Of a stretch of DNA of 64,000 bases, positions 12,203 to 20,005 are shown piece after piece. Each line of letters starts with the position of its first letter. Within the stretch, counting starts at the first letter, position 1. The DNA is from Gammaproteobacteria bacterium. GTDB lineage: Bacteria > Pseudomonadota > Gammaproteobacteria > Pseudomonadales > Pseudohongiellaceae. Under the pieces are notes generated by a model. The model was not told the DNA's origin. It saw nothing but the letters and a program-made list of their open reading frames with translations, and searched no databases. The DNA lies in the NCBI GenBank assembly GCA_029246545.1, contig JAQWMX010000001.1, positions 1 to 64,000 of the forward strand, read 5' to 3'. The position numbers and the translations under genes are program-made.

Positions 12203-12500
12203 GCCCTCTTTCAATAACATCCTGCTTAGCAGGTAAAAATACAGCAGCAAAAAAGCCCATAAACCCTAGTTTAAAACCATAGGTTTATAGCTTTTGCAAA
12301 CTGATACTCTGAAATTGGAGAGTTCCGGTTGAACTCCTACGGCCTATACGTGATGACGTATTAGGAAACTGAATCTTACCTTGCGTCAGGTACATTACTA
12401 TTCAGTTGGGTCTTTATGGGGCTGTCACCAAGATTCTTTAGAATCGCTTGGGACTTGCCTGAGCCGAGGGATAATCAGTCAGTCGTTCCACCAAATCCAG
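12203..12500 (-). ncRNA. Structured 5' leader of ilvIH, candidate cis-regulatory RNA
   Basis: About 300 nt separate the promoter from the ilvI ATG. The minus-strand transcript contains a hairpin CCAAG..ATTCT/AGAAT..CTTGG (about 12428-12451), a hairpin GAGTTC-AACCG-GAACTC (about 12320-12337) and a terminal hairpin with a U-run (12249-12288). No leader peptide rich in Ile, Leu or Val codons was found; the only short ATG frame seen (MYLTQGKIQF..., 36 aa) has no regulatory codon run and no clear ribosome site. An RNA motif class upstream of ilvB in marine gammaproteobacteria (ilvB-OMG) has been described; whether this is a member needs a covariance search. Confidence 0.6.
12249..12288 (-). terminator. 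Attenuator-like intrinsic terminator before ilvI
   Basis: On the minus strand, ATAAACCTA pairs with TAGGGTTTAT (9 bp including one G-U, 11-nt loop). GGGC and six T residues follow, ending about 47 nt before the ilvI ATG. Placed at the end of a long leader after a good promoter, it fits transcription attenuation of the branched-chain operon rather than termination of an upstream gene. Confidence 0.65.
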
Positions 12501-12506
12501 GCCGCT

Positions 12507-12534
12507 ATTATGGTAATTCTTAGAGAAATGTCAA
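12507..12534 (-). promoter_or_regulatory. Sigma-70 promoter of ilvIH
   Basis: On the minus strand, a perfect TTGACA (12529-12534), a 16-nt spacer and CATAAT (12507-12512) are present. It is the best-scoring promoter by eye in this intergenic region and sets transcript initiation near 12500, giving the ~300-nt leader. Confidence 0.75.
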
Positions 12535-12657
12535 GCATATTCAAAGACTAAGCAGCTTTCACTAGCTTGAATAATTGAGTCATTGTTGAAATTTAAAATA
12601 TTTTTCTTAAAAACTTGAGCCTTACAAGTTTAAATATTTATTATGTTTTAGAGAAAT

Positions 12658-12960
12658 CTAAAAGCGAAAATTACGTGTATATTTAAGCACTAGTTCGGAA
12701 TCTCTCACCTTCAGACCCCTAAAAGCACCATCTAATGAATCAGTGTTGTAATTAAGCACCAGGTACAAATCTTCACCGGCCTGTGGTTGCCAATGTAGAC
12801 GGCTATTCAGTCCTACTGTATCTGAGTCGTTATCGTATTGCATCAGATTAACCCAGGACCATCGGGTGTTGAAGGCAAGATTCATATCAAGACTAATAAG
12901 ACGGCTGACGAAATCACCCTCTGGCATTTCAATATCAGTAAAGTCATAACTGAATTCCAT
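12658..12960 (-). pseudogene. C-terminal beta-barrel remnant of a DUF5916-type outer-membrane protein
   Basis: The frame encodes about 100 aa with alternating aromatic and polar strands ending in the outer-membrane signature RNFRF. The run FNTRWSWVNLMQYDNDSDTV, then GLNSRLHWQPQAGEDLYLVL, resembles the extreme C-terminus of DUF5916/carbohydrate-binding-family-9 barrel proteins, which are normally over 700 aa. There is no signal peptide and no N-terminal part. Reading upstream in this frame continues without a stop into the last codons of the M19 gene, whose own tail (FRTRLEYKLGETANFAGQL) looks like the preceding strand. A single-base frameshift near 12965-12975 would join them. Confidence 0.6.
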
Positions 12961-12962
12961 CG

Positions 12963-14243
12963 TTAAATTCCGGTTAACTGTCCAGCGAAGTTAGCCGTCT
13001 CACCTAATTTGTATTCGAGCCTTGTTCTAAAATTACTTGCATCTGGATGGCTAGAAAAATCAATTGTGCTGAGCACTTCCTCACTTTGTTCAACCGTATA
13101 ATTTGCAAAGTTTGGGAATGTGCTTTGATTGCTCTCATCATTAGCAGCAATATTTAGACTTGCAGAAACATCCTCAGCTTCTCTCAATATTCTGAGTACA
13201 TTGCCACTCCAGATCATGCTTATTTCTTCTTCAGTGTAACCCCGCCTTACAAGCTCAAGTGTTACATTTATAGTCTCATCAGCATTATTCCAGCCAGGAA
13301 TCCCACCCCCTCCACCAAAATCTGAAGAAATACCGACATGTCCAACACCTATTAAGTCGACTACATAATCAATATGGTCCACAAACTCACTCACTGAAGC
13401 AGTGCCCATGCCTTCATTGACATAGCCATCAAATGCGACAACCTGAACCACTCCACCATTATCTCTGATAGCCAGTAATTGCTCGTCATCAAGATTACGC
13501 AAATGAGCGAAAATTCCGTCCACACTGGAATGAGAAGCGATTATTGGTGCTTGAGAGTGACTCGCAGCATCCAACATAGTCTTTTTTGAAACATGTGAAA
13601 TATCTACTAGAATCCCCACACGGTTTAATTCTTCTACAACCTGGTAGCCATACTCACTGAGCCCCCCATGTTCTTCACTTACATCATTCAACCGTTCCTG
13701 AGCTTGTGCAGAATCACCAATATCATTATGCCCGTTATGTACTAACCCCATATAACGAGCGCCACGGTTTCTGAACTCCTCAATTAAGCTGATATCCTGA
13801 CCAATGCTAAAACCATTCTCGACACCGATCATGGCAACCAGCTTTCCATCAGAGTGCAATGCATTGGCTTCGTCAGCGGTAAAAGCAAAACCGATTTCAT
13901 CAGGATATAACTCAACCATACGATGAATTGCATCAAACTTACTCAACGCATCGGCTTTGGCGTCTAGATAATTCATTTCATTCCGCTCTTCTTGGCCGAC
14001 ATAAACAATAAAAAAGGCTGTATCAAGGCCACCACTTCGCATGCTCAACAAGTTCACTTGTGCCTCTGCATCCAACGGATCATGTTCACTAGTTGCAAAA
14101 TTTAAAGGGATATCTACATGTGTATCTAGCGCCATCACCCGATCGTGAATAGCCTGTGCACGAGTCATTAATTCATCCTCAGTTGCTCCGAAAGAAACAC
14201 AAGATGTAAAAATAAAAACTAAAATCAAAAATTGTTTTTTCAT
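12963..14243 (-). CDS. Secreted peptidase M19 (membrane dipeptidase) with an appended barrel-derived tail
   Basis: This 426-aa Zn-dependent renal-dipeptidase family protein cleaves dipeptides, often with D-residues. The signal peptide is residues 1-19 (CVSFGA). Family motifs are LDTHVDIPLNFA (metal HxD, about 38-49), GVENGFSIG (metal Glu, about 140), LVHNGHNDIGDS, VDISHVSKKTMLDA, PIIASHSS and HVGISSDFGGGGGIPGW. The catalytic domain ends near residue 357 (NVLRILREAEDV). The last 65 residues are a linker plus a beta-strand-like segment that matches in style the adjacent DUF5916 remnant. The enzyme itself looks intact. Confidence 0.88.
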   Translation of the reverse strand: MKKQFLILVFIFTSCVSFGATEDELMTRAQAIHDRVMALDTHVDIPLNFATSEHDPLDAEAQVNLLSMRSGGLDTAFFIVYVGQEERNEMNYLDAKADALSKFDAIHRMVELYPDEIGFAFTADEANALHSDGKLVAMIGVENGFSIGQDISLIEEFRNRGARYMGLVHNGHNDIGDSAQAQERLNDVSEEHGGLSEYGYQVVEELNRVGILVDISHVSKKTMLDAASHSQAPIIASHSSVDGIFAHLRNLDDEQLLAIRDNGGVVQVVAFDGYVNEGMGTASVSEFVDHIDYVVDLIGVGHVGISSDFGGGGGIPGWNNADETINVTLELVRRGYTEEEISMIWSGNVLRILREAEDVSASLNIAANDESNQSTFPNFANYTVEQSEEVLSTIDFSSHPDASNFRTRLEYKLGETANFAGQLTGI

Positions 14244-14315
14244 AATTTATTTCCAATTATTTTTTTTATAAAGAAGCGTTATGAGCACAGTCGCTTCAAA
14301 TTTCTTTTGTTTGCT

Positions 14316-14458
14316 AATATGAGATTTGCGCGAAGGTAGTTTTGAGCCAGCCTAGGCGCAGATGCTCGCAAGGAAGGAGCATATTAATCAAATATGTAAC
14401 TAACTGAGAACTTCTGCAACAACGGCTGGAGCAAAAATAACACGCCCAAACTCATATT
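14316..14458. repeat. Intergenic repeat copy B with terminal inverted repeats (MITE/REP-like)
   Basis: The ends are inverted: AATATGAGATTTGCGCG at 14316 onward and CGCCCAAACTCATATT ending at 14458, whose complement is AATATGAGTTTGGGCG. The interior shares AGGCGCA, GCTCGCAAG, AACTGAGAAC and AAAATAACAC blocks with copy A (4190-4321). On the minus strand it begins at the stop codon of the DUF4159 gene, the same arrangement as copy A. It is non-coding. It could fold as a long 3'-UTR hairpin. Confidence 0.65.
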
Positions 14459-15254
14459 AATGAGTCATGGAGTAGATGACGTAGTTAACTGCAAACCGGT
14501 ACGCCATCGCCGTCATCGGTTGCGGATACCCTGGCGTATCAGCGTGCTCCCAGGCATCTCCCAAATCCATATTATGATTTATCGCCACCATCAAACGTCC
14601 ATTATCATCATAAACACCGCGATAAACTGGCTCATAGCCATCCTGTTCCCAAGTTACCCCACGGCTTAATGGACTGATACCCGGAATCTGGATAGTTGGA
14701 TCTAGATCATAAAGTACATGGAAAACTTCATCACCTTCCGGAATATCCACAATCGGACGATCTGGAAAAATACGTTGCATAGTCGATATAAAACCATTCC
14801 ACTGATATGTCCCATGAAAGTCATCTACCATAAGGAACCCGCCCTTTAAGAGATACTCTCGCAAAATCGCTATTTCTTCAGCGCGGAGACGCCAACCTCC
14901 AACTTCTACAGCATAGAGAAAGGGATAATCGAAAACAGTGCGATCTTCTAAATTAATCCATGGCGCACCTTCTTGTGGATTTCTCAAATCAACCAAAGAG
15001 CCATCTACTCGAGTTAATCGAGTTAAGCCATTCATAAAATAGTGATCTGCCTGTGGCATATCCGTCATCCAGCCGCCTCTACTTCTGAAACCGTCTGAAC
15101 CATAAATTAGGCGAGTAAAATAAAATTCTGCACCATCGGTATCGCGAGGTGTGATTGTTGTATACAGCGGATTACTGGATCGAGGTCTAATTTGGGCCAT
15201 TAAAGAATCGACTAAAACTGCATTCACTGACAGAATCAGAAAAATCCACCTCAA
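14457..15254 (-). CDS. DUF4159 domain protein, secreted
   Basis: The N-terminus is hydrophobic and signal-like (FLILSVNAVLVDSLMAQ), followed by a DUF4159 domain with family-typical EFYFTRLIY, RSRGGWMTDMPQADHYFMNG, FPFLYAVEVGGW-type and GGFLMVDDFHG blocks. DUF4159 has a glutamine-amidotransferase-like fold and no established activity. The standard start is TTG at 15254 with no ribosome site. In frame 8 codons upstream (15276-15278) is ATA, 6 nt after a perfect AGGAG (15285-15289); starting there gives a better signal peptide beginning KRSIFIK. The true start is therefore probably 15278, with ATA as start or as a mutated ATG. Confidence 0.85.
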   Translation of the reverse strand: MRWIFLILSVNAVLVDSLMAQIRPRSSNPLYTTITPRDTDGAEFYFTRLIYGSDGFRSRGGWMTDMPQADHYFMNGLTRLTRVDGSLVDLRNPQEGAPWINLEDRTVFDYPFLYAVEVGGWRLRAEEIAILREYLLKGGFLMVDDFHGTYQWNGFISTMQRIFPDRPIVDIPEGDEVFHVLYDLDPTIQIPGISPLSRGVTWEQDGYEPVYRGVYDDNGRLMVAINHNMDLGDAWEHADTPGYPQPMTAMAYRFAVNYVIYSMTH

Positions 15255-15363
15255 CTTAATAAATATTGAGCGCTTTATGATTAACTCCTATAAACGAATG
15301 AAACTCTTATAATTAAATATAAACCAGCTGATACTAGAAGGAAACACTAGTATGAGATTCAAA

Positions 15364-16845
15364 CTAACTAAACTCAAGCGCAACACCGATACTCTCATAT
15401 TGCTCCTTCTCTTGCTCAAGACCAGCTAGCGTTAGCGGGTTCTGCTTTAACCATCCACGCCGAAACTTCAGTTGATAGCCTAATTTTGTATTATTAAGTT
15501 TTGGTAGATAGTCCATATCTTCTCGGCGCCTGTGGAAAAGTACAGCTAAACGTAGGCAAACTAACAAGGGAACAAAGGCAGCCATTGCAAGCTCGTCCAT
15601 ATCCCCAAATTTTTGTTGATAAAGCCCTTTACGATGAGAACACACAAGATTTGCCAAAATATACTGCTCATAACGACCGAACCCTGCCATATCATTATGT
15701 CTGATTATGTAATAACCATGATGGTGGAAGCTTGTGTGAGAAATACTTAAACCAATCTCATGTAATTCAGCGGCCCAACTCAAGATTCTACTTCGTGATA
15801 CCCCTGGCAAAACCGGGCTTTGAATTTTTTGCCACAATGCCACAGCAGTTTCTGCAACGTTCTGAGCATGATCAGTATCAACATTATATTGTTGTTGCAG
15901 TTTTTCAATGGTTTCATCACGAGTATCCTTATCACTTAAACGACCGATGGTATCAAACAGCAGGCCTTCCTTAAGAGCCGCATCACCGACATGCAATGAA
16001 TCCAATTTCAACTGATCAAAAACAGCTTTGAGTATCACTATTCCAGCTGGTAATACGTCTCGACGTAACTCAGGGACATTATTCAATAACTTTTTATCCT
16101 TTAGTAAATCATTAATTAACTGATCGAGCGAATTTTTATTGATCACGGCTCCGCCATTTTTTTCCGCGGTTAAATCTGCAATAGCACGTGCAGTTCCTGA
16201 AGTACCGAATACAATCTGCCAATTGACCTTAAGATAATTCTTTCTTAATACCTCAATTTCAGAACAGGCAGCCAGATAAACTCTATCAATAAATTTACGT
16301 GTTATTTTCCCGGCCGGATTTGCGTAACGTTTAGTGTAACTAACACAGCCCATACTTAAACTTTCCATTAGTAAGGGCTCAAAACCTTCTCCTATAATAA
16401 ACTCGGTACTACCACCGCCTATATCAACCACCAAGCGCCTATTATGATCATTCAACACCGAATGAGATAAGCCTGCATAAACCAATCGCGCTTCTTCAAA
16501 TCCAGAAATGATCTGAATGGGGGCTCCCAATGTGCGTTCAGCTTTTTTAATAAAAGACTTAGATCGGCTAGTAGCCCTTAAGGACTTTGTACCAACAGCA
16601 CGGATTTGTTCGACAGGAATATCACGTAACCGTTCAGAGAACCTGTGTAGGCAATCAAGTGCTCTTGTCTGTGCTGCTAAATTCAGATGACCATCTTTTT
16701 TTACACCACGGGCAATTTGCACCATTTCTTTTTCACGATCAATAATCTCCATTTGCCCATTCTGGATTCGGGCGATCACCATATGGAAACTATTTGATCC
16801 AAGATCTACAGCTGCGAAATAGGGTGATTCAGAATTTAATTGCAC
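15364..16845 (-). CDS. ppx: Exopolyphosphatase (Ppx/GppA family)
   Basis: This 493-aa enzyme hydrolyses terminal phosphate from polyphosphate and possibly pppGpp. The actin-like ATPase phosphate loop is VDLGSNSFHMVIA (residues 13-25). The second motif VVDIGGGSTEFIIGEG (about 139-154), the GTSGTARAIADL block (about 214) and a C-terminal HD-type region (WAAELHEIGLSISHTSFHHH, about 350-370) follow. Length fits Ppx (about 500 aa). It is divergent to a secreted alkaline phosphatase, pairing two phosphate-releasing enzymes; I saw no convincing Pho box in 16846-16990. Confidence 0.94.
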   Translation of the reverse strand: MQLNSESPYFAAVDLGSNSFHMVIARIQNGQMEIIDREKEMVQIARGVKKDGHLNLAAQTRALDCLHRFSERLRDIPVEQIRAVGTKSLRATSRSKSFIKKAERTLGAPIQIISGFEEARLVYAGLSHSVLNDHNRRLVVDIGGGSTEFIIGEGFEPLLMESLSMGCVSYTKRYANPAGKITRKFIDRVYLAACSEIEVLRKNYLKVNWQIVFGTSGTARAIADLTAEKNGGAVINKNSLDQLINDLLKDKKLLNNVPELRRDVLPAGIVILKAVFDQLKLDSLHVGDAALKEGLLFDTIGRLSDKDTRDETIEKLQQQYNVDTDHAQNVAETAVALWQKIQSPVLPGVSRSRILSWAAELHEIGLSISHTSFHHHGYYIIRHNDMAGFGRYEQYILANLVCSHRKGLYQQKFGDMDELAMAAFVPLLVCLRLAVLFHRRREDMDYLPKLNNTKLGYQLKFRRGWLKQNPLTLAGLEQEKEQYESIGVALEFS

Positions 16846-16990
16846 AATAAATATCTACTAGTAAACTTATAAAAGAAGCTTCTCACAAGAGAATCAGTCT
16901 ACACTAATCGACACACTTAATAGAAATGTAGTATTAATGGTGTAGTATTTCAAATCTGTTAAGTTGAATTAAAAATTGAGACAAATACCA

Positions 16991-18676
16991 ATGCCTATTT
17001 TATTTAAAAAAACTGCACTTATTGTTCTAGTACTTATATTTATTGCTACGATTATTGTCTATCTATTAACAAGAAGCCCTTCTATACCCACATTAAATAC
17101 TCAATCTGCTTGGTTCCAAAGTGGTCAAGATGCTGTCCTGGCAGCTACAGCACTGGAAATTAATAACACTCCAGGTGCTGCCAAAAATATTATTCTGTTT
17201 GTTGGCGACGGCATGAGTATGACAACGGTGACTGCTGCGAGAATTTTTGCAGGACAACAAGCTGGTCAAAGTGGTGAAGACTCTTCATTAAGCTTTGAGC
17301 GCTTTCCTTGGACAGGGCTGTCTAAAACCTACAACACCAATCAGCAAACACCAGACTCAGCAGGTACTATGACCGCAATGATAACCGGTATTAAAACCAA
17401 AGCCGGTTTGATTGGAATCGATGACCAATCTGAGCGTGCTAATTGTGAAAGTTTTATTAACAGCAACAACCCAGAATTAATGACAGCTCTAGAGTTAGCA
17501 GAAATCGCTGGCAAAGCAACTGGAATTGTAACTTCTGCAAGACTTACCCATGCAACGCCAGCTGCCGTTTATGCGAAAACTCCAGAAAGAGATTGGGAAT
17601 CTACAACAACACCTAATGATGAAGACCTTCCCAATGATTGCGCAGATATCGCCAGTCAGCTTGTTAATTTTTCTCAACGCTTAAATGCTACCGTCTATCC
17701 CGAAAACCAATCGTTAAGTGAAATTGATGGAATCGATGTTGCCTTCGGTGGAGGCCGGGCGATGTTTTTTGATGAAGACCCGGACAGCCTAGTTGGTTTT
17801 TCCGAAGGAGTAGATGAAGGCCGTCGTGATGATGGTAGAAACCTCATTCGTGAGTGGATTAATCAGGGCGGCACTTATGTTATGGATCAAAGTAGTTTTG
17901 ATAATTTAAACGATCAGATTAGTAGTAATATTTTAGGACTATTCAACCCCTCTCATATGCGCTTTAAAGCAGACCGCCAAAATGATGAAGCGGGGGAACC
18001 ATCGCTTACTGAAATGACTTTAAAAGCAATTGATATATTAGAAGAAGATGATGATGGTTTTTTTCTGATGGTAGAAGGCGGCCGAATAGATCATGCTCAT
18101 CATGAGAATAATGCCTATAATGCTTTAAATGAAACAGTCGAATTTTCTAACGCAGTTGCTGCTGCCTATAATGCAACCGATCCAAATGACACCTTAATAA
18201 TAGTTACTGCCGATCATAGTCATGTTATGACTATGGCGGGCTATTCAACACGTGGGAATCCAATTTTAGGCAAAGTTTTTATCAACGATGATGCCGGCAA
18301 TCCTGAAACTGAAGCAGAATTAGATAGGCAAGAAATGCCTTATACCACTCTCAATTATATTAACGGCAGAGGCTTTACTGATAATGGCGACAGAGCAGAT
18401 GCGAAATATGAAAGTATAGAGCTAGAAGAAGGTGAGGAACCACGGCCCTATCCTCGTCGGGTTGATCTAAGTAATGTAGATACTGAAGCTCCAGGCTTTC
18501 ATCAGGAGTCCTTTATTCCGCGTTTTGAGGAAACTCATAGTGGAGAAGATGTTCCTATTTATGCCACCGGCCCTGGTGCACACTTACTCAGTGGTAGCAT
18601 TGAGCAGAACGTTATTTTTCATGTTATGAATTTTGCTGGAAATCTGGAAGAGCTAGCTAAGGATGCGCTTAAATAA
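16991..18676 (+). CDS. phoA: Alkaline phosphatase, membrane-anchored or secreted
   Basis: This protein of about 561 aa starts at ATG 16991; an upstream TTG at 16976 is possible but has no advantage. An N-terminal hydrophobic segment (LIVLVLIFIATIIVYLL) acts as signal or anchor. Family motifs are NIILFVGDGMS (metal Asp), TPDSAGTMTAMITG containing the nucleophile Ser after Asp, ATPAAVYAKTPERDWES, MVEGGRIDHAHHENNAYNAL (metal His/Asp) and IIVTADHSHV. It hydrolyses phosphomonoesters in the periplasm for phosphate acquisition. An acidic stretch (ESIELEEGEEPRPYPR) precedes the last block HSGEDVPIYATGPGAHLLSG. Confidence 0.94.
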   Translation: MPILFKKTALIVLVLIFIATIIVYLLTRSPSIPTLNTQSAWFQSGQDAVLAATALEINNTPGAAKNIILFVGDGMSMTTVTAARIFAGQQAGQSGEDSSLSFERFPWTGLSKTYNTNQQTPDSAGTMTAMITGIKTKAGLIGIDDQSERANCESFINSNNPELMTALELAEIAGKATGIVTSARLTHATPAAVYAKTPERDWESTTTPNDEDLPNDCADIASQLVNFSQRLNATVYPENQSLSEIDGIDVAFGGGRAMFFDEDPDSLVGFSEGVDEGRRDDGRNLIREWINQGGTYVMDQSSFDNLNDQISSNILGLFNPSHMRFKADRQNDEAGEPSLTEMTLKAIDILEEDDDGFFLMVEGGRIDHAHHENNAYNALNETVEFSNAVAAAYNATDPNDTLIIVTADHSHVMTMAGYSTRGNPILGKVFINDDAGNPETEAELDRQEMPYTTLNYINGRGFTDNGDRADAKYESIELEEGEEPRPYPRRVDLSNVDTEAPGFHQESFIPRFEETHSGEDVPIYATGPGAHLLSGSIEQNVIFHVMNFAGNLEELAKDALK

Positions 18677-18692
18677 AAACTGTCAGCTTACT

Positions 18693-19307
18693 TTAGTCGT
18701 TATAAACTAATTCATAACTTGACGATGTATTTCTTTCTAAAACCCGTTCCAATCTAGTTTTAGCAGGCATCCAATCTGGGCTATACTTTAAGGATTGTTC
18801 GTAATCTTTGACAGCCTCATCCCAAAGGTTCTTATCTTCATAAACAATCCCACGCGCAAAATAGGCAAGATGCTTACTTTGAACATTTAGCTCAAGTGCT
18901 AGGTTGTAATCGTTTAAAGCCAAATCAAGTTGATTCTCAAAATGATAAAGAAACCCTCGATTGATATAAATTTCACCGAGAGTAGGAAACAGATTTAATG
19001 CTTCTTCATAATCAGATAATGCTTCTGCTAATGAACCAGAAGCGGCATATAAAATACCTCTATTTACAAAAGTTGCTGCGCGGTCTTCATCTGATAATCC
19101 CAGTTCAATTAGAGCCGCGTTACATGGCTCTAACATATAATCACTTAGTTCAAAACTTTCATTCGTGGCTATTGAAGTAGCAGTTTGATAACAATCTTGA
19201 GCAGATAAATTTTGCGTAGTAACCATAGCACTCTGAGCAATACTCAAAGAAGGCCAAAGTAGCGTTAAAGCAGCTATAATTAAATTTTTATATTTTAATT
19301 TACACAT
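18693..19307 (-). CDS. Secreted tetratricopeptide-repeat protein, paralogue of the 9.3-9.9 kb gene
   Basis: This 204-aa protein has signal peptide residues 1-24 (LLWPSLSIAQS) and then the same layout as 9264-9884: CYQTATSIATN with one Cys, a YMLEPCNAALIELG block with another, and three TPRs (FVNRGILYAASGSLAEALSD, YINRGFLYHFENQLDLALND, YFARGIVYEDKNLWDEAVKD). The conserved Cys pair may form a periplasmic disulfide. The function is unknown. It is convergent with phoA, 16 bp apart, with no clear terminator between them. Confidence 0.83.
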   Translation of the reverse strand: MCKLKYKNLIIAALTLLWPSLSIAQSAMVTTQNLSAQDCYQTATSIATNESFELSDYMLEPCNAALIELGLSDEDRAATFVNRGILYAASGSLAEALSDYEEALNLFPTLGEIYINRGFLYHFENQLDLALNDYNLALELNVQSKHLAYFARGIVYEDKNLWDEAVKDYEQSLKYSPDWMPAKTRLERVLERNTSSSYELVYND

Positions 19308-19416
19308 AAACTTAAATGATATTCTTAAAAATCTTTCTGGATTTAATGTAGTAAAGAATAAGCATCTTACTTATAAAAGTCAGCAATAAAATATGAAAAC
19401 AAAAAGGAGTATTCAA

Positions 19417-19884
19417 TTGAAAAATCCTTGGCAAACCTTAAGCAGTAAAATGGTTTACACAAACGCCTGGATTAATGTACGTGAAGATAAGGTAGTCACT
19501 CCAAATGGCGACGCAGGGATTTACGGAGTAGTCGAAGCTAAACCTGCAGTCGGTATAGTCGCGCTCACGGAAGATCAATCTACATACTTGGTTGGACAAT
19601 ATCGATACACGCTCAATACGTATAGTTGGGAGGTCCCAGAAGGTGGAGTTGAAGAAGGTGAAAGCCTCTTGGAAGGCGCTAAACGTGAATTACATGAAGA
19701 AACCGGAATAACAGCAAACAAATGGACTGAACTTGGTGAACTATATACCAGTAATTGTTTTACTAACGAGCGCGCCTATATTTTTATGGCTCAAGACTTA
19801 AACCAAAGCGATGCAAAACCTGATTCTACTGAACAACTTGAAGTGAAAAAAATACCTTTCACCCAGCTTAGCAAATGGTTCTAA
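19417..19884 (+). CDS. NUDIX hydrolase (ADP-ribose pyrophosphatase-like), C-terminus frameshifted
   Basis: The Nudix box is perfect: GGVEEGESLLEGAKRELHEE then TGI, so catalytic metal ligands are intact. The likely start is TTG at 19417, 7 nt after AAGGAG and giving the family N-terminus LKNPWQTLSSKMVYTN; an ATG at 19393 lies upstream of that ribosome site. After TQLSK the frame hits a stop (KWF). The alternative frame continues MVLNQEIKDSLAVTALM to 19964, exactly the family's usual C-terminus. One missing base in an A-run near 19873 explains this, so the protein has lost about 24 residues by recent frameshift or assembly error. Confidence 0.85.
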   Translation: MKNPWQTLSSKMVYTNAWINVREDKVVTPNGDAGIYGVVEAKPAVGIVALTEDQSTYLVGQYRYTLNTYSWEVPEGGVEEGESLLEGAKRELHEETGITANKWTELGELYTSNCFTNERAYIFMAQDLNQSDAKPDSTEQLEVKKIPFTQLSKWF

Positions 19885-20005
19885 ATCAAGAAATAAAGGA
19901 TTCCTTAGCAGTAACAGCTTTAATGCGAACTTATCACTTATTGCAGCAACAAGGTAAACTCTGATGCGCCTTATAAAGGCTGTTTAGAAAAATTATTTTA
20001 CTTTT

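Noticed and set aside
12203-12250. Extension of ilvI to a TTG start at 12250
   Set aside because: It would start inside the terminator hairpin, has no ribosome site, and adds 16 residues not typical of the family; the ATG at 12202 has a ribosome site.
12294-12404. 36-aa frame MYLTQGKIQF... as an ilv leader peptide
   Set aside because: It has no run of Ile, Leu or Val codons and no clear ribosome site, and it overlaps the structured hairpins.
16846-16990. Pho box between ppx and phoA
   Set aside because: No pair of CTGTCAT-like direct repeats at 11-bp spacing was found.
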